DNA from: Parvibaculaceae bacterium
Lineage (GTDB): Bacteria > Pseudomonadota > Alphaproteobacteria > Parvibaculales > Parvibaculaceae
Assembly (NCBI GenBank): GCA_019636015.1
Contig: JAHBYJ010000001.1
Span: 62,001-126,000 of the forward strand
DNA: 64,000 nucleotides
Direction: 5' to 3'
The notes under the pieces were generated by a model that made no database searches, had not been told where the DNA came from, and saw only the letters and a list, made by a program, of their open reading frames with translations. The position numbers and the translations under genes are program-made. Numbering within the stretch: position 1 is the first letter of the stretch; each line of letters begins with the position of its first letter. Positions 33,137-42,557 of this stretch are shown here, piece after piece.

Positions 33137-34789
33137 TCAGCTCTTCACCATCTCCTTCGCCATCTCGATGGCGGTGGCGAAGTCAGGCGCCCGGGTGACG
33201 CGGTCGAGTACATGCATGTCGGCGAGCACACGGGCGGGCTGCGGCTGCAGCGCCGTGACGATAACCCTCGTGCCGTTCTTCTCGCAGCGGTCGATCATGG
33301 TTTCGAGCGCGGTGACGCCCGTCGCATCGATGATCGGTACGGCGCGCAGACGCACGATCAGCACTTTCGGCGGTGCGCCGATCCGCTCCAGCGTTTCGCC
33401 AAGCCGCATGGCGACGCCGAAGAAGAAGGGTCCGCGAATGAGGCTCGCGGCGACGCCGGGCGGCAGGTCGTATTCCCGCATGGGCTGGAAATCGCGCGGG
33501 CTCTCGTCGCTCACATCTTCCTCGACGAGTTGAAGATCAGCCTGCACCTCGACCGCCTCCGACATGCGGTGCATGAAGAGAACGGCGGCAAGCACCACGC
33601 CGACCTCGATCGCGACCGTGAGATCGACCAGAACGGTGAGCGCGAAGGTGATGAGAAGCACCGCCCGATCGCCGATGGGCGCCCTCATCATGTGGCGGAA
33701 CTTGTCGATCTCGCTCATGTTCCAGGCAACGACGAGAAGGACCGCCGACAGGGCTGCGAGCGGAATATAGGTCGCAAGCGGCCAGGCAAGCCCCATGAAG
33801 GCGAGCAGGAAAAGGGCATGCAGCATGCCGGCGATCGGGCTGCGCGCGCCTGAGCGTATATTGGTTGCGGTGCGCGCGATGGCGCCAGTGGCGGGCAGAC
33901 CGCCGATGGCGGCGGAAGCGCAGTTTGCAACGCCCTGCGCCACAAGCTCCGTATTCGAGCGGTGGCGGCGGCCCGTCATGCTGTCCGCGACCATCGCCGA
34001 GAGAAGCGACTCGACGCCGGCAAGGAAGGCGATGGTGAAGGCGCTCGGGAAGAGTGTGACGATGCGGTCCATCGTCACCTCCGGGAAGGCGGGAAGCGCG
34101 AAGGAAGGTTCAAGCCCCGCAAAGCGCGTGCCGATCGTGTCGGCGGGGAGCGCAAAGAGCCAGACGAAGAAGGCCGACAGCACGACCGCGATCAGGAAGC
34201 CCGGCAGAGCGGGCCGCGTGGCGCGGAGCCAGAGAATGAGAACGAGCGCAGCCAGGCCGACGGCGACGGTGACGGGCGAGACGGTGCCGAGCGCGCCGGA
34301 GAGAGCGCCAAGCTTCTCGATGAACGGGGCAGGCTCATTCTCGAGCGTGAGGCCGAGAAATTCGCGCAGCTGGCTTGCCGCGATGATGACGGCGATGCCG
34401 GCGGTGAAGCCCGTCACCACGGGCTCCGGAATATATTTGATGAAGGTGCCCGCGCGCAGGAGCCCGGCGCCGATCAGCATGAGCCCCGCCATGGCGGTTG
34501 CGATCAGAAGTCCGTCATAGCCATGAACGGCGATGACATTGAAGACGACGACGACGAAAGCGCCGGTCGGTCCGCCGATCTGGAAGCGGCTGCCGCCAAG
34601 CGCGGAAATGAGGAAGCCCGCAACAACCGCCGTGATGAGGCCCTTGTCGGGGGTTGTGCCGCTCGCAATCGCAAGCGCCATGGCAAGCGGGAGGGCGACA
34701 ATGGCGACGGTAAGACCGGCGATGAAATCGGCGCGGAAATCGGCGAAGCGATAGCCTTCCCGGAGCACGGTGACGAGCTTCGGAAGCAA
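33137..34789 (-). CDS. SulP-family inorganic anion transporter with STAS domain
   Basis: 550 residues. About 10-12 hydrophobic segments from the N-terminus (IAGLTVAIVALPLAMALAIASG in parts; SALGGSRFQIGGPTGAFVVVV, the SulP signature) form the membrane domain, and a cytoplasmic STAS domain follows from about residue 430 (LRAVPIIDATGVTALETMIDRCEKNG in parts). It moves sulfate, bicarbonate, a dicarboxylate or another anion across the inner membrane. No adjacent carbonic anhydrase or sulfate gene points to the ion. The AMP-ligase gene lies upstream on the same strand, separated by 52 bases. Confidence 0.9.
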   Translation of the reverse strand: MLPKLVTVLREGYRFADFRADFIAGLTVAIVALPLAMALAIASGTTPDKGLITAVVAGFLISALGGSRFQIGGPTGAFVVVVFNVIAVHGYDGLLIATAMAGLMLIGAGLLRAGTFIKYIPEPVVTGFTAGIAVIIAASQLREFLGLTLENEPAPFIEKLGALSGALGTVSPVTVAVGLAALVLILWLRATRPALPGFLIAVVLSAFFVWLFALPADTIGTRFAGLEPSFALPAFPEVTMDRIVTLFPSAFTIAFLAGVESLLSAMVADSMTGRRHRSNTELVAQGVANCASAAIGGLPATGAIARTATNIRSGARSPIAGMLHALFLLAFMGLAWPLATYIPLAALSAVLLVVAWNMSEIDKFRHMMRAPIGDRAVLLITFALTVLVDLTVAIEVGVVLAAVLFMHRMSEAVEVQADLQLVEEDVSDESPRDFQPMREYDLPPGVAASLIRGPFFFGVAMRLGETLERIGAPPKVLIVRLRAVPIIDATGVTALETMIDRCEKNGTRVIVTALQPQPARVLADMHVLDRVTRAPDFATAIEMAKEMVKS

Positions 34790-34841
34790 AAGTTGCGGCG
34801 ATGATGGTTTCCCTTGCGTGGGAAGCCCCCCGGTTTGCGCC

Positions 34842-36428
34842 TCAGTCCTGTTCGATCAGCTTGCGGAGTTCGGCCTTCGCGATCTTCTCGAGCGTGGAAC
34901 GCGGCAATTCGGCAACAATGCGAATGTCGCGCGGACGTTTGAAGTCCGCAAGTCCCTTTGCGCAGGCTGCGTCGATCTGCGCGGCAAGGTCCCTCGGCGC
35001 CGCCGCCTCCCCGCCCGGCACCAGCACGAAGGCGACGGGTACCTCGTCCAGCATCGGGTCGCGCCTTGCAACGACCGCACATTCCTGAATGCCGGGCACA
35101 GTCATGATGACGCGCTCGATTTCGGAGGCGGCGACATTCTCGCCGCCGACCTTCAGCATGTCCTTGTCGCGGTCGGCGAAGGAGATGAAACCGTCTTCGC
35201 CGAGCGTCACGCGGTCGCCGGTGATGAAATAGCCCTGATCGTCAAAGCTCTTCGCGGTCGCTTCCTCATTGTTGAGATATTCGAGGAAGAGCGAGAGGCC
35301 GGGCACGCCGCGCACGAGAAGATTGCCCGTCTCGCCCGGATCGACCGGCTCGCCATCGTCGCGCAGGATCGCGATTTCGTAAGCAGGCGACGGCTTGCCG
35401 ATCGACATGGGCCGGTTCGGCAGATGAATGTCGCCGACAATGCCATGTGTGATGGTCTCGGTCATGCCCCACCAGCCGATCGTCTTGACGCCGAAATGAG
35501 CGTCGGTTGGCGGTGCGGAAATGCCATTGCCCCAATAGCGATAGGAATGGGATTCCGGCTTTTCCTGCCCCATCAGCGCGCGGACGCAGAAGGGCACCAT
35601 CGACGTCCAGGTGCAATTATGCTTTTGCGACACGGACCAGAAGCGCGAGGCGGAGAAGCGCGGCTGCAACACAACCGTTGCGCCCGCCCAGAGCGCGGCA
35701 AGCACCGAATAAGACTGCGCATTGGTGTGGAAGAGCGGCAGATAGATGAGATGCACGTCGGTCTGGCGGAGATCTTCATGCAGCGCGCAGAGCTTGCCGC
35801 CCCAGAGCGCATTGGCATGAGTCCAGACGACACCTTTCGGCCGTGAAGTAGTGCCCGACGTGTACTGGATGCCGACACGCGCCATCGGATCGGGCGCGCG
35901 GAGCGGCGCATCGGCGGCATCGCCATAGAGCGCGGCGAAACTTTCGGACTTCGCGGGCAGGTTTTTCTCCTGCGGTGCCGCACCATTGTCCGTCTCGGTG
36001 ACGACGAGCCATTTGATCCTCGCACAGGACGAGGCGACGAGCGAGGCGAAGGCCGGCTGCGTAATCGCGCCCACAACGCCCGCATGATCGCTGAAATAGG
36101 TGAGATCGTCGGCGACGGAGCGCGCATTGGTGGTGACGGCCACGGCGCCGAGATGCGCGCAGGCATACCAGGCGATCAGGCTTTCCGGGCAATTGTCGAG
36201 ATGGACGAGAACGCGCTCGCCGAACTTCACCCCGCGTTTCTTGAGACCCGCGGCAACCTGCATGACTTCATGCTGGAAGCGCGCATAGGACCAGATGCGC
36301 GCCTCGCCCTCGAAAGGCTCCCAGATCAGGAAAGGATGATCTGGCCGCGCCGCCGCATGGGCCGCGAGAAGATGCGGCACGTCGAAATTCGAGAAAGGAT
36401 GGACGAGCGGCGAGCGGAGCGCGGGCAT
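34842..36428 (-). CDS. AMP-forming acyl-CoA ligase, CaiC-like
   Basis: 528 residues of the ANL superfamily. The ATP loop is YTSGTTSRPKGVVWTH, A8 region GDRVTLGEDGFISFADRDKDMLKVGG (in parts) and the C-terminal Lys lies in LPRSTLEKIAKAELRK. The N-terminal region (WSYARFQHEVMQVAAGLKKRGV in parts) resembles carnitine/crotonobetaine-CoA ligases. It activates a carboxylic acid with ATP, via acyl-AMP, to its CoA ester in the cytosol. It is one of four such ligases in this window. Substrate cannot be read; the CaiC likeness is a general one. Confidence 0.87.
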   Translation of the reverse strand: MPALRSPLVHPFSNFDVPHLLAAHAAARPDHPFLIWEPFEGEARIWSYARFQHEVMQVAAGLKKRGVKFGERVLVHLDNCPESLIAWYACAHLGAVAVTTNARSVADDLTYFSDHAGVVGAITQPAFASLVASSCARIKWLVVTETDNGAAPQEKNLPAKSESFAALYGDAADAPLRAPDPMARVGIQYTSGTTSRPKGVVWTHANALWGGKLCALHEDLRQTDVHLIYLPLFHTNAQSYSVLAALWAGATVVLQPRFSASRFWSVSQKHNCTWTSMVPFCVRALMGQEKPESHSYRYWGNGISAPPTDAHFGVKTIGWWGMTETITHGIVGDIHLPNRPMSIGKPSPAYEIAILRDDGEPVDPGETGNLLVRGVPGLSLFLEYLNNEEATAKSFDDQGYFITGDRVTLGEDGFISFADRDKDMLKVGGENVAASEIERVIMTVPGIQECAVVARRDPMLDEVPVAFVLVPGGEAAAPRDLAAQIDAACAKGLADFKRPRDIRIVAELPRSTLEKIAKAELRKLIEQD

Positions 36429-36527
36429 GGAAACTTCCCCCTGTTGTTTCCGGTCCTATAGCGCAGGAACGCGGAGGCCGCCATGCCCGGCGCCGGATTC
36501 TGACGCCGGGTCACAGCCTGCTCTCAC

Positions 36528-37469
36528 TCAGCTCAGGGCTTCCTTCAGTGCCTTTGCCGCAGCCTTCACGGCATCGCGCGCGACGTCGAGCACGCCCTGC
36601 ATATTGAAAAAGCCGTGGATCATGCCTTCGTAGTTCACATACTCGACTTCCACGCCCGCCTTCTTCAACGCTTCCGCATAGGCCTTGCCTTCATCTCGCA
36701 GCACGTCGAAGCCCGCCGTGACGACATAGGCCCGCGGCAGGCCGGCGAGCGACTCCGCATGAAGCGGCGCGGCATAGGGGTTCTTCGGGTCGGCGCCGGC
36801 ACTCAGCACATAATGGTTCCAGAACCAGTCCATACCTTCGGCTTCTAGCATGTGGCCCGTCGCGAAATCCTTGTAGGACTGCGTGGTGCGCGGCGCATCC
36901 GTGACCGGATAGATGAGCAGCTGGAAGGCGATCTGCGGACCTTTCTCGGCCTTCGCACGAAGCGAGACAGCGGCGGCGAGATTGCCGCCCGCGCTGTCGC
37001 CAGCGACCGCGATGCGGTTCGGATCGATGCCGATCTCTGCGGCATTCGCCTCGACCCACTTCACGGCGGCATAGGCATCGTCGATGGCGGCAGGGAAAGG
37101 ATGTTCGGGCGCAAGCCGGTAGTCGACGGCGATCACCTTGCAGCCTGCCTCGTTGGCAAGCGTGCGGCAGAGCGCATCATGCGTTTCGAGGTCGCCGATA
37201 ACCCAGCCGCCGCCATGATAATAGACGAGGACCGGGCCCGTGCCGCCGGCCGCCACCGGCGTATAGATGCGGACGGGAATGTCGCCCTCGGGGCCGGGAA
37301 TCGCACGATCCTCGACCTTGCCGATCGCCACGCCCTGCGGATCGAGCATGGAGGCCATGGCGCGATACATTTCGCGCCCGCCCGCCGGGGGCAGGTCGAT
37401 CAGACGCGGCGCATCGGGATTAGCCGCCATCTGTTCGAGCAACGCCTTCGCCTGTGGATCGAGTGACAT
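36528..37469 (-). CDS. Alpha/beta hydrolase of the hormone-sensitive-lipase family
   Basis: 313 residues from ATG 37469; longer in-frame starts read through the upstream region and are rejected. The family signature YYHGGGWVIGD (oxyanion hole) and the nucleophile elbow VAGDSAGGNLAAAV are present, with Asp in AGFDVLRDEG and His in IHGFFNM. Esterases of this type hydrolyse short and medium acyl esters in the cytosol. GGGAGG is upstream of the start. Neighbouring acyl-CoA ligases suggest use in ester breakdown. Confidence 0.9.
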   Translation of the reverse strand: MSLDPQAKALLEQMAANPDAPRLIDLPPAGGREMYRAMASMLDPQGVAIGKVEDRAIPGPEGDIPVRIYTPVAAGGTGPVLVYYHGGGWVIGDLETHDALCRTLANEAGCKVIAVDYRLAPEHPFPAAIDDAYAAVKWVEANAAEIGIDPNRIAVAGDSAGGNLAAAVSLRAKAEKGPQIAFQLLIYPVTDAPRTTQSYKDFATGHMLEAEGMDWFWNHYVLSAGADPKNPYAAPLHAESLAGLPRAYVVTAGFDVLRDEGKAYAEALKKAGVEVEYVNYEGMIHGFFNMQGVLDVARDAVKAAAKALKEALS

Positions 37470-37560
37470 TCTGGGTGGCCCTCCCGCCTTGTTAACTTTC
37501 GCGAGGGACCGTTTTAGCCGCCGGAGCCGGAACGCGCCAAGCGGCAAATTCGCAAGCGGA

Positions 37561-37767
37561 TCAGTGGAGAATTTCGCCTTCGCGGCTGCGGCGGCCTTCC
37601 ACCATGTCTTCCACGACGAGACGCAGCATCCGCCAGGCGTCCGCGCGCATTTTCTCCCCGATTTCCTCGAGTTCCAGCACCGCGGTGTCGGCATAGACCA
37701 GCGCCTTGCGGCCATGGGTATCGACCATATAGGCGGCGAGAAGATTGAGTTCGCGATCGGTAATCAT
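37561..37767 (-). CDS. Small conserved hypothetical protein
   Basis: 68 residues: MITDRELNLLAAYMVDTHGRKALVYAD... then LEEIGEKMRADAWRMLRLVVEDM. Soluble, helical and acidic, without Cys. The codon use and the short spacing to the esterase (91 bases, same strand) support a real gene. Similar short proteins occur in other alphaproteobacteria; no function is known to me. Confidence 0.65.
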   Translation of the reverse strand: MITDRELNLLAAYMVDTHGRKALVYADTAVLELEEIGEKMRADAWRMLRLVVEDMVEGRRSREGEILH

Positions 37768-37960
37768 CGGGCGGGTCTCCGTTTGAGCCTGTTTGGCAAA
37801 CGGAATTGCAACCGCCGGACCAGCCGAAGGGCCATATAAACATGAGTTATTTCAAGCGGTTAGGTTTTCCATCGGATCGGGTATTAACGACTCCGGCAAG
37901 CTTTGCCGGAAAGCCTTGCCGCAGGGCGGCAAATTCGACCTTGGGGCACCGCGGCCCGCC

Positions 37961-37989
37961 TTGACATTTACCGGTCTAATTCCTATTAA
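37961..37989 (+). promoter_or_regulatory. Sigma-70-type promoter candidate
   Basis: A perfect TTGACA at 37961-37966, a 17-base spacer and TATTAA at 37984-37989, 32 bases before the ATG of the small membrane protein at 38021. It lies in the 253-base gap after the divergent 68-residue gene; otherwise nothing is seen there. Confidence 0.55.
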
Positions 37990-38020
37990 ATTGATAGACA
38001 ATATGGGAATAGAGGCCACC

Positions 38021-38344
38021 ATGAACCGCTTTGAAAGCCGATCCACGCGGAAGGCCGAGGCGAAGCTTCACAACCGCAGCCCTCAGCACTTGCGCCGGGA
38101 CAGCGATATGGGCGGCCCTGCCGGAAGCAGTCCCGTCGCGCATCACGGCCACGGAAAACCGGCCAGAATCTACGATATCCATTCAGGGAAATTGCAGCGG
38201 GCATCCTTGCCGCCCGAAATGGCGGTCGAGCCGGGCGGTCGCGGCAGGAAGTGGCATCCGGGCCTGAGCGCCGCGTTTATCGTCGGCTCCAGCCTGTCCC
38301 TTTGGGCACTGATCATCGGCGGCGCCTCCTGGCTGATTGGCTGA
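38021..38344 (+). CDS. Small tail-anchored membrane protein, unknown
   Basis: 107 residues from ATG 38021 (MNRFESRSTRKAEAKLHNR). The first 75 residues are basic, Arg/His/Gly-rich and probably disordered and cytosolic. The last 27 residues, GLSAAFIVGSSLSLWALIIG plus ASWLIG, are one hydrophobic helix at the very C-terminus. This layout suggests a tail-anchored inner-membrane protein. A good sigma-70 promoter precedes it. No family recognised; it might be restricted to close relatives. Confidence 0.65.
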   Translation: MNRFESRSTRKAEAKLHNRSPQHLRRDSDMGGPAGSSPVAHHGHGKPARIYDIHSGKLQRASLPPEMAVEPGGRGRKWHPGLSAAFIVGSSLSLWALIIGGASWLIG

Positions 38345-38362
38345 CGCCGGGTCAGTGCCCCA

Positions 38363-38905
38363 TCAGCCCTTGAAGCCGCCTTGATCGAGAAAACTCTGTT
38401 CCTCAGGCGTCGTCACCCGGCCAAGCACTTCATTGCGGTGCGGGAAGCGCCCGAAGCGGCGGATGATGTCCGCATGCTCGACGGCGAATGTCATCGTCTC
38501 CGGATCGTCAAGACGCTGCGCGAAATAGGTAAGCCCGCGCTCCTGCGCGGCAAGGTCTTCCGAATGCATGTAGGGCATATAGAACCATTTGCGGGCATTG
38601 ACCGGCGTCTCGACATCGTAGCGGCGGCGGACCGCCTCATCGGCGAGACCGAGCGCCTTCGCATCCTGCGCAAATGCGCGATGGTCGTTCCGCCACAGGT
38701 TGCGGGAAAACTGGTCGAGCACAAGGATGAGGGCGAGCGAGCCCCGCGCATTGTCCGCCCAGCCATCGAGCCTGCCCTCGGAAGCCGCGCGATGCGTCTC
38801 CGCAAAGCGCCGCTTTACCTCGGCGTCGAAATCGTCGCTCTTTGCGAACCATTTTTCAGGTCCGGCAGCAAACCAGAAATCGAGGACATCGCGGGGACGG
38901 ATCAT
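38363..38905 (-). CDS. DUF924 family protein
   Basis: 180 residues. The start MIRPRDVLDFWFAAGPEKWF, the block LALILVLDQFSRNLWRND and the end RFPHRNEVLGRVTTPEEQSFLDQGGF are characteristic of the DUF924 (YdgC/TPR-like helical) family. All-helical cytosolic protein without known catalytic residues. It is convergent with the small membrane protein gene and preceded by a paired palindromic element. Function unknown. Confidence 0.88.
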   Translation of the reverse strand: MIRPRDVLDFWFAAGPEKWFAKSDDFDAEVKRRFAETHRAASEGRLDGWADNARGSLALILVLDQFSRNLWRNDHRAFAQDAKALGLADEAVRRRYDVETPVNARKWFYMPYMHSEDLAAQERGLTYFAQRLDDPETMTFAVEHADIIRRFGRFPHRNEVLGRVTTPEEQSFLDQGGFKG

Positions 38906-38921
38906 GGCGGTTACCCTAAAT

Positions 38922-39013
38922 CGTCATGGCCCGGCTTGACCGGGCCATCCACGTCTTTCCTGGTGCACAAACCTTATAAGACGTGGATGACCCGCATAAA
39001 GCGGGTCATGACG
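38922..39013. repeat. Mirrored pair of palindromic elements (BIME-like)
   Basis: CGTCATGGCCCGG-CTTGA-CCGGGCCAT leads into CCACGTCT; 22 bases later AGACGTGG leads into ATGACCCGC-ATAAA-GCGGGTCATGACG. The mirrored ends (CGTCAT ... ATGACG and CACGTCT ... AGACGTG) make one large inverted repeat of about 92 bases between the DUF924 gene and the feruloyl-CoA-synthase-like gene. Confidence 0.8.
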
Positions 39014-39037
39014 AAATATTGGCGATATGAATAACAA

Positions 39038-40894
39038 TCACACCACAATCACGTCTTCAGGCGCGGGATCGACATAGAGCCGCTCGACAAGCGGCGCGCG
39101 GCGCGCGGCCGTAGCCGCTTGGTTCACATAGCCCTTGTCGGTGATCTCGTGACCGTCGATCGAGGGCGGCTCGAGCATGAGATGAATGCGGGCGATACGC
39201 GTAGACGAACCGCCGCCGGCCTTGTTGTGCTTCTGAAGCGCGTTTCGCAGATACTCTACCACCTTCGGATGGGAGATCGCATTCTGCGGCGCCGCATCAT
39301 CCGGCAGGCCCGCAACCTTTCGCGCCGCGGCGATATTCGGCCAGGCGAGGAGCGCGATATAGGGCTTGTCGAGACCGCAGACCACGGCATCCTGCACCAG
39401 CGGCGTGCAGGCGGCCACGACATCGGCGCGGAGTGTGCCGGTCGAAACCCAGGTGCCCGAGGACAGCTTGAAGTCCTCCGTCACGCGGCCATCGAAGACA
39501 AGACCGAGCTCGGGCTTTGCTTCATCGAGGAACTTCGCCGCATCGCCGAGGCTGTAGAAACCTTCCTCGTCGAAAACTTCCGCCGTCTTCTTCGGATCGC
39601 TGACATAGCCGGGCGTCACGGTGGGCCCCTTCACGCGGACTTCGAGCTTCGCGCCATTCGGTACGAGCTTGAGCGTGATGCCCGGCACCGGCAGGCCGAC
39701 AAGGCCGACGCGCTCCGTCACCCAATGCACGACGGTGATGCCCTGCGTCTCCGTCGCGCCATACATGGTGGTCAACGGCAGGCGGTATCCCGTCTCGGCC
39801 ACCGCGAGCGCCTGCATGCGGTCATAGATGTCGCTTGAGAGCGTGGCGCCGCCATAGCCCATATATTCGAGGTTCCGGAAGAAGCTCGCGCGGAGTTCCG
39901 TGTCCCGTTCCATCGCGTCGGCAAGCATCGCGAAGGCGACCGGCGCCGAGCCGAAGACGCGGGGACTTACTTCGCGGAGATTCCTGATCGTCTGCTCGAA
40001 CATGCCGGGGATCGGTTTGCCCGCATCGAGATAGACCGTGCCACCGGCATTCATGTTGCCGTTGAAACCGATATTGCCTGCCGAAATGTGATTCCACGGC
40101 ATCCATTCGAGGCTCTGCGGTATCTCGTTCGGATCGGGCTCCTCGCTGCGCAGCGCTTCGGCGGCGGCGATCTGCGCCATCATCATGCGATGCGTCTGAA
40201 TGACGCCCTTCGGCATGCCGGTGGAACCGGAGGTGAAGAGATACTTCGCCACCGTGTCATGGCCGATCTTCTCCATCGAAGCACGAACATCCGGGCTCGT
40301 ATTGGTCTTGAGAAGCTCGTCATAGGACGTGGCGCCGGGGACGCTGCCCGTCTGCGTGACGATTTCCGTACCCTCACCGACCGCGGCAAGCGCCTTCCCA
40401 TAGAGATCGCCATGATCGGCAAAGATCATTCGCGGTTTCGTCAGCGCGACGACATGTTTGAGCTTCGAGAAATCCGAACTCATCAGCGAATAGGGAACGC
40501 TGACAGGCGCGACCGGCACGCCTGCCTTCATCGCGCCAAGCGCCATGACGGCATGGGCGATCGAATTGCTGGAAAGCACCATGAGCGGCGTCGACTGATC
40601 GAGCCCGCGCGCGAGAAGCGCACTTGCGACTGCGTCGGCCCTCGCATTCGCCTCGCCGTAAGTGATGTAGCGCCATTCGCCGGAGGCATCGCGCTCGGCG
40701 ATGAAGTTGCGGTCCGGGTGAAGCGCCGCCCGCTCCTCGAGAATATGCGGCACGCTGCGTTTCATCTCGGGCAGCGGGTAATCCGACGATATGTAGAAGG
40801 TACCCTCGTCGGTGCGCTTCACCGTGATCTTTGGCGGCTTCTGTTTCAGCGGCTTGAAGGGCGCAGGCGCACCCGTGGCTTCTGCAAGGCTCAT
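39038..40894 (-). CDS. AMP-forming acid-CoA ligase, feruloyl-CoA synthase-like
   Basis: 618 residues, ANL superfamily. The ATP loop is LFTSGSTGMPKGVIQTH; LTTMYGATETQG and FYSLGDAAKFLDEAKPELGLVFDGR (in parts) follow. The N-terminal YPLPEMKRSVPHILEERAALHPD and lack of the common hinge GRxKD with LVFDGRVTEDFKL instead are typical of feruloyl-CoA synthetases, which activate hydroxycinnamic acids. No hydratase/aldolase (ech) or vanillin dehydrogenase gene is adjacent, so another aromatic or branched acid is possible. It is in line with the next ligase, 91 bases downstream of that gene. Confidence 0.85.
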   Translation of the reverse strand: MSLAEATGAPAPFKPLKQKPPKITVKRTDEGTFYISSDYPLPEMKRSVPHILEERAALHPDRNFIAERDASGEWRYITYGEANARADAVASALLARGLDQSTPLMVLSSNSIAHAVMALGAMKAGVPVAPVSVPYSLMSSDFSKLKHVVALTKPRMIFADHGDLYGKALAAVGEGTEIVTQTGSVPGATSYDELLKTNTSPDVRASMEKIGHDTVAKYLFTSGSTGMPKGVIQTHRMMMAQIAAAEALRSEEPDPNEIPQSLEWMPWNHISAGNIGFNGNMNAGGTVYLDAGKPIPGMFEQTIRNLREVSPRVFGSAPVAFAMLADAMERDTELRASFFRNLEYMGYGGATLSSDIYDRMQALAVAETGYRLPLTTMYGATETQGITVVHWVTERVGLVGLPVPGITLKLVPNGAKLEVRVKGPTVTPGYVSDPKKTAEVFDEEGFYSLGDAAKFLDEAKPELGLVFDGRVTEDFKLSSGTWVSTGTLRADVVAACTPLVQDAVVCGLDKPYIALLAWPNIAAARKVAGLPDDAAPQNAISHPKVVEYLRNALQKHNKAGGGSSTRIARIHLMLEPPSIDGHEITDKGYVNQAATAARRAPLVERLYVDPAPEDVIVV

Positions 40895-40985
40895 GACGTT
40901 CCTCTGGTTTCAAATGGCATTCGGGGCCCGTGCGTTCTGATGCGCGCGGTGCCCCGGATTTTCAGTTTCGAATTTGATCGCCCGG

Positions 40986-42557
40986 TCAGTTGACCATGCG
41001 GGCGCGGCCTTCCCAGAAGGGCGCGCGCAGCTCGCGGCGGAGAATCTTGCCGGACGGATTGCGCGGCAGCGCCTCAATGAAATCGACCGACTTCGGCACC
41101 TTGTAGCTGGCGATCCGCGTCTTCGCGAAGGCGATGATCTCCTCCGGTGTGGCCTGCTGGCCGGGCTTGAGCACGACGATGGCCTTTACCGCTTCGCCCC
41201 ATTTCTCGTCGGGCACGCCGATGACGGCAGCATCCGCAATCGCCTCATGGCCGAACAAGGCATTCTCGACTTCGGCCGGATAGATGTTCTCACCGCCCGA
41301 GACGATCATGTCCTTCACGCGGTCATGGATGAAGAGATAGCCGTCCTTGTCGAAATAACCGGCATCGCCCGTATAGAACCAGCCATTGCGGATCGCATCC
41401 TTCGTCGCCTCGGCGCGGTTCCAGTAGCCCTTCATGATCGACCCGCCGCGGATGACGATCTCGCCGACCTCGCCGACCGGCACTTCCTCGCCCTTGTCGC
41501 CGAACACCCGCACTTCCATGCCGGGGTTCGGGATACCGCAGGAGCGAAGCTTCCCCTTCGCCGGGTCATGCGCTTCCGGCGGCAGGTTGGTCGCGCCGCC
41601 CGCCGTTTCGGTGAGACCATAGACCTGCACGAAATCGGCGCCCTTGAAGGTATCCTGCGCGCGGCGCAGCACGTCTTCCGCGATCGGAGAAGCGCCATAA
41701 AGAATCTGGCGTACGCTCGACACATCGGTCTTGGCGATGTTGGGCTGCTGCAGCAGGAAGAGAATGACGGCCGGCACCATGAAGGCAATGTTGATCTTCT
41801 CGCTCTCGATGAGCTTGAGGATCAGCGCCGGGTCCACATCCTTCAGGATCAGGTTCTTGCAGCCATGGATATTGCCGATAAGGCCGATATTGACGCCCGC
41901 CACATGGAACAGCGGCATGCAGACCAGCGCCACTTCGCCCTGGCCCCAGTTCGCCCAGCCGGCCTTGCCGCCCTGGTCGAAGATCGACATGTAGTTCGCA
42001 TTGGTGAGCTGCACGCCCTTCGGATGGCCCGTGGTGCCGCTCGTATAGAGCTGGATCACGTCGTCTTCCGGATCGGCGGGAAGCATCGGGTCTTCCGCCT
42101 TCGCCGCGTCGCGCCAGTCGTCAAAGGACTGCCAGTCGTTGCGGCCGCCATCGAGCGCGATCACTTTGCGGACCGTCGGGCATTCCGGCAGCACCTTTTC
42201 CACCATGTCGTAGAATTCGGCGCCGACGAAGAGGATTTCAGTGCGGCTGTCGTTGAGCACATAGACGACTTCGGGCGCCGCGAGCCGCCAATTGACGCCC
42301 ACGACAACGGCCTTCGCCTTGAACGCGCCGTAGAGCATCTCGAAATAGCGGTCGGAGCCCTTGCCCATGAAGCCGATGCGGGCATCTGGCTTGCAGCCTT
42401 CGGCGATCAGCGCCTGGGCGACCTGGCTGGCGCGCCTGTCGAGCTCGCCATAAGTCGTTTCCCGGCCCTCGAAAACCTGCGCCACCTGGTCCGGCGCGCC
42501 GGCACCCCAGACGCGCGTAATGTCCGCAACCGACTTCACCTGCGAAATATCGACCAT
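40986..42557 (-). CDS. AMP-forming fatty-acid-CoA ligase (FadD-type)
   Basis: 523 residues from ATG 42557, preceded by GGAGAGCGG. The ATP loop is LYTSGTTGHPKGVQLT, the A8 loop GDAGYFDKDGYLFIHDRVKDMI (in parts) with VSGGENIYPAEVENAL, and the catalytic Lys is in PRNPSGKILRREL. This is the standard layout of fatty-acyl-CoA synthetases that start beta-oxidation. It is upstream of the feruloyl-CoA-synthase-like gene on the same strand and divergent from the carboxymuconolactone-decarboxylase-fold genes. Chain length is unknown. Confidence 0.9.
   Translation of the reverse strand: MVDISQVKSVADITRVWGAGAPDQVAQVFEGRETTYGELDRRASQVAQALIAEGCKPDARIGFMGKGSDRYFEMLYGAFKAKAVVVGVNWRLAAPEVVYVLNDSRTEILFVGAEFYDMVEKVLPECPTVRKVIALDGGRNDWQSFDDWRDAAKAEDPMLPADPEDDVIQLYTSGTTGHPKGVQLTNANYMSIFDQGGKAGWANWGQGEVALVCMPLFHVAGVNIGLIGNIHGCKNLILKDVDPALILKLIESEKINIAFMVPAVILFLLQQPNIAKTDVSSVRQILYGASPIAEDVLRRAQDTFKGADFVQVYGLTETAGGATNLPPEAHDPAKGKLRSCGIPNPGMEVRVFGDKGEEVPVGEVGEIVIRGGSIMKGYWNRAEATKDAIRNGWFYTGDAGYFDKDGYLFIHDRVKDMIVSGGENIYPAEVENALFGHEAIADAAVIGVPDEKWGEAVKAIVVLKPGQQATPEEIIAFAKTRIASYKVPKSVDFIEALPRNPSGKILRRELRAPFWEGRARMVN

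Noticed and set aside
34806..34827. Hairpin GGTTTCCC / GGGAAGCC as a terminator between the ligase and SulP genes
   Set aside because: The stem is imperfect and no T run follows on the transcribed strand.
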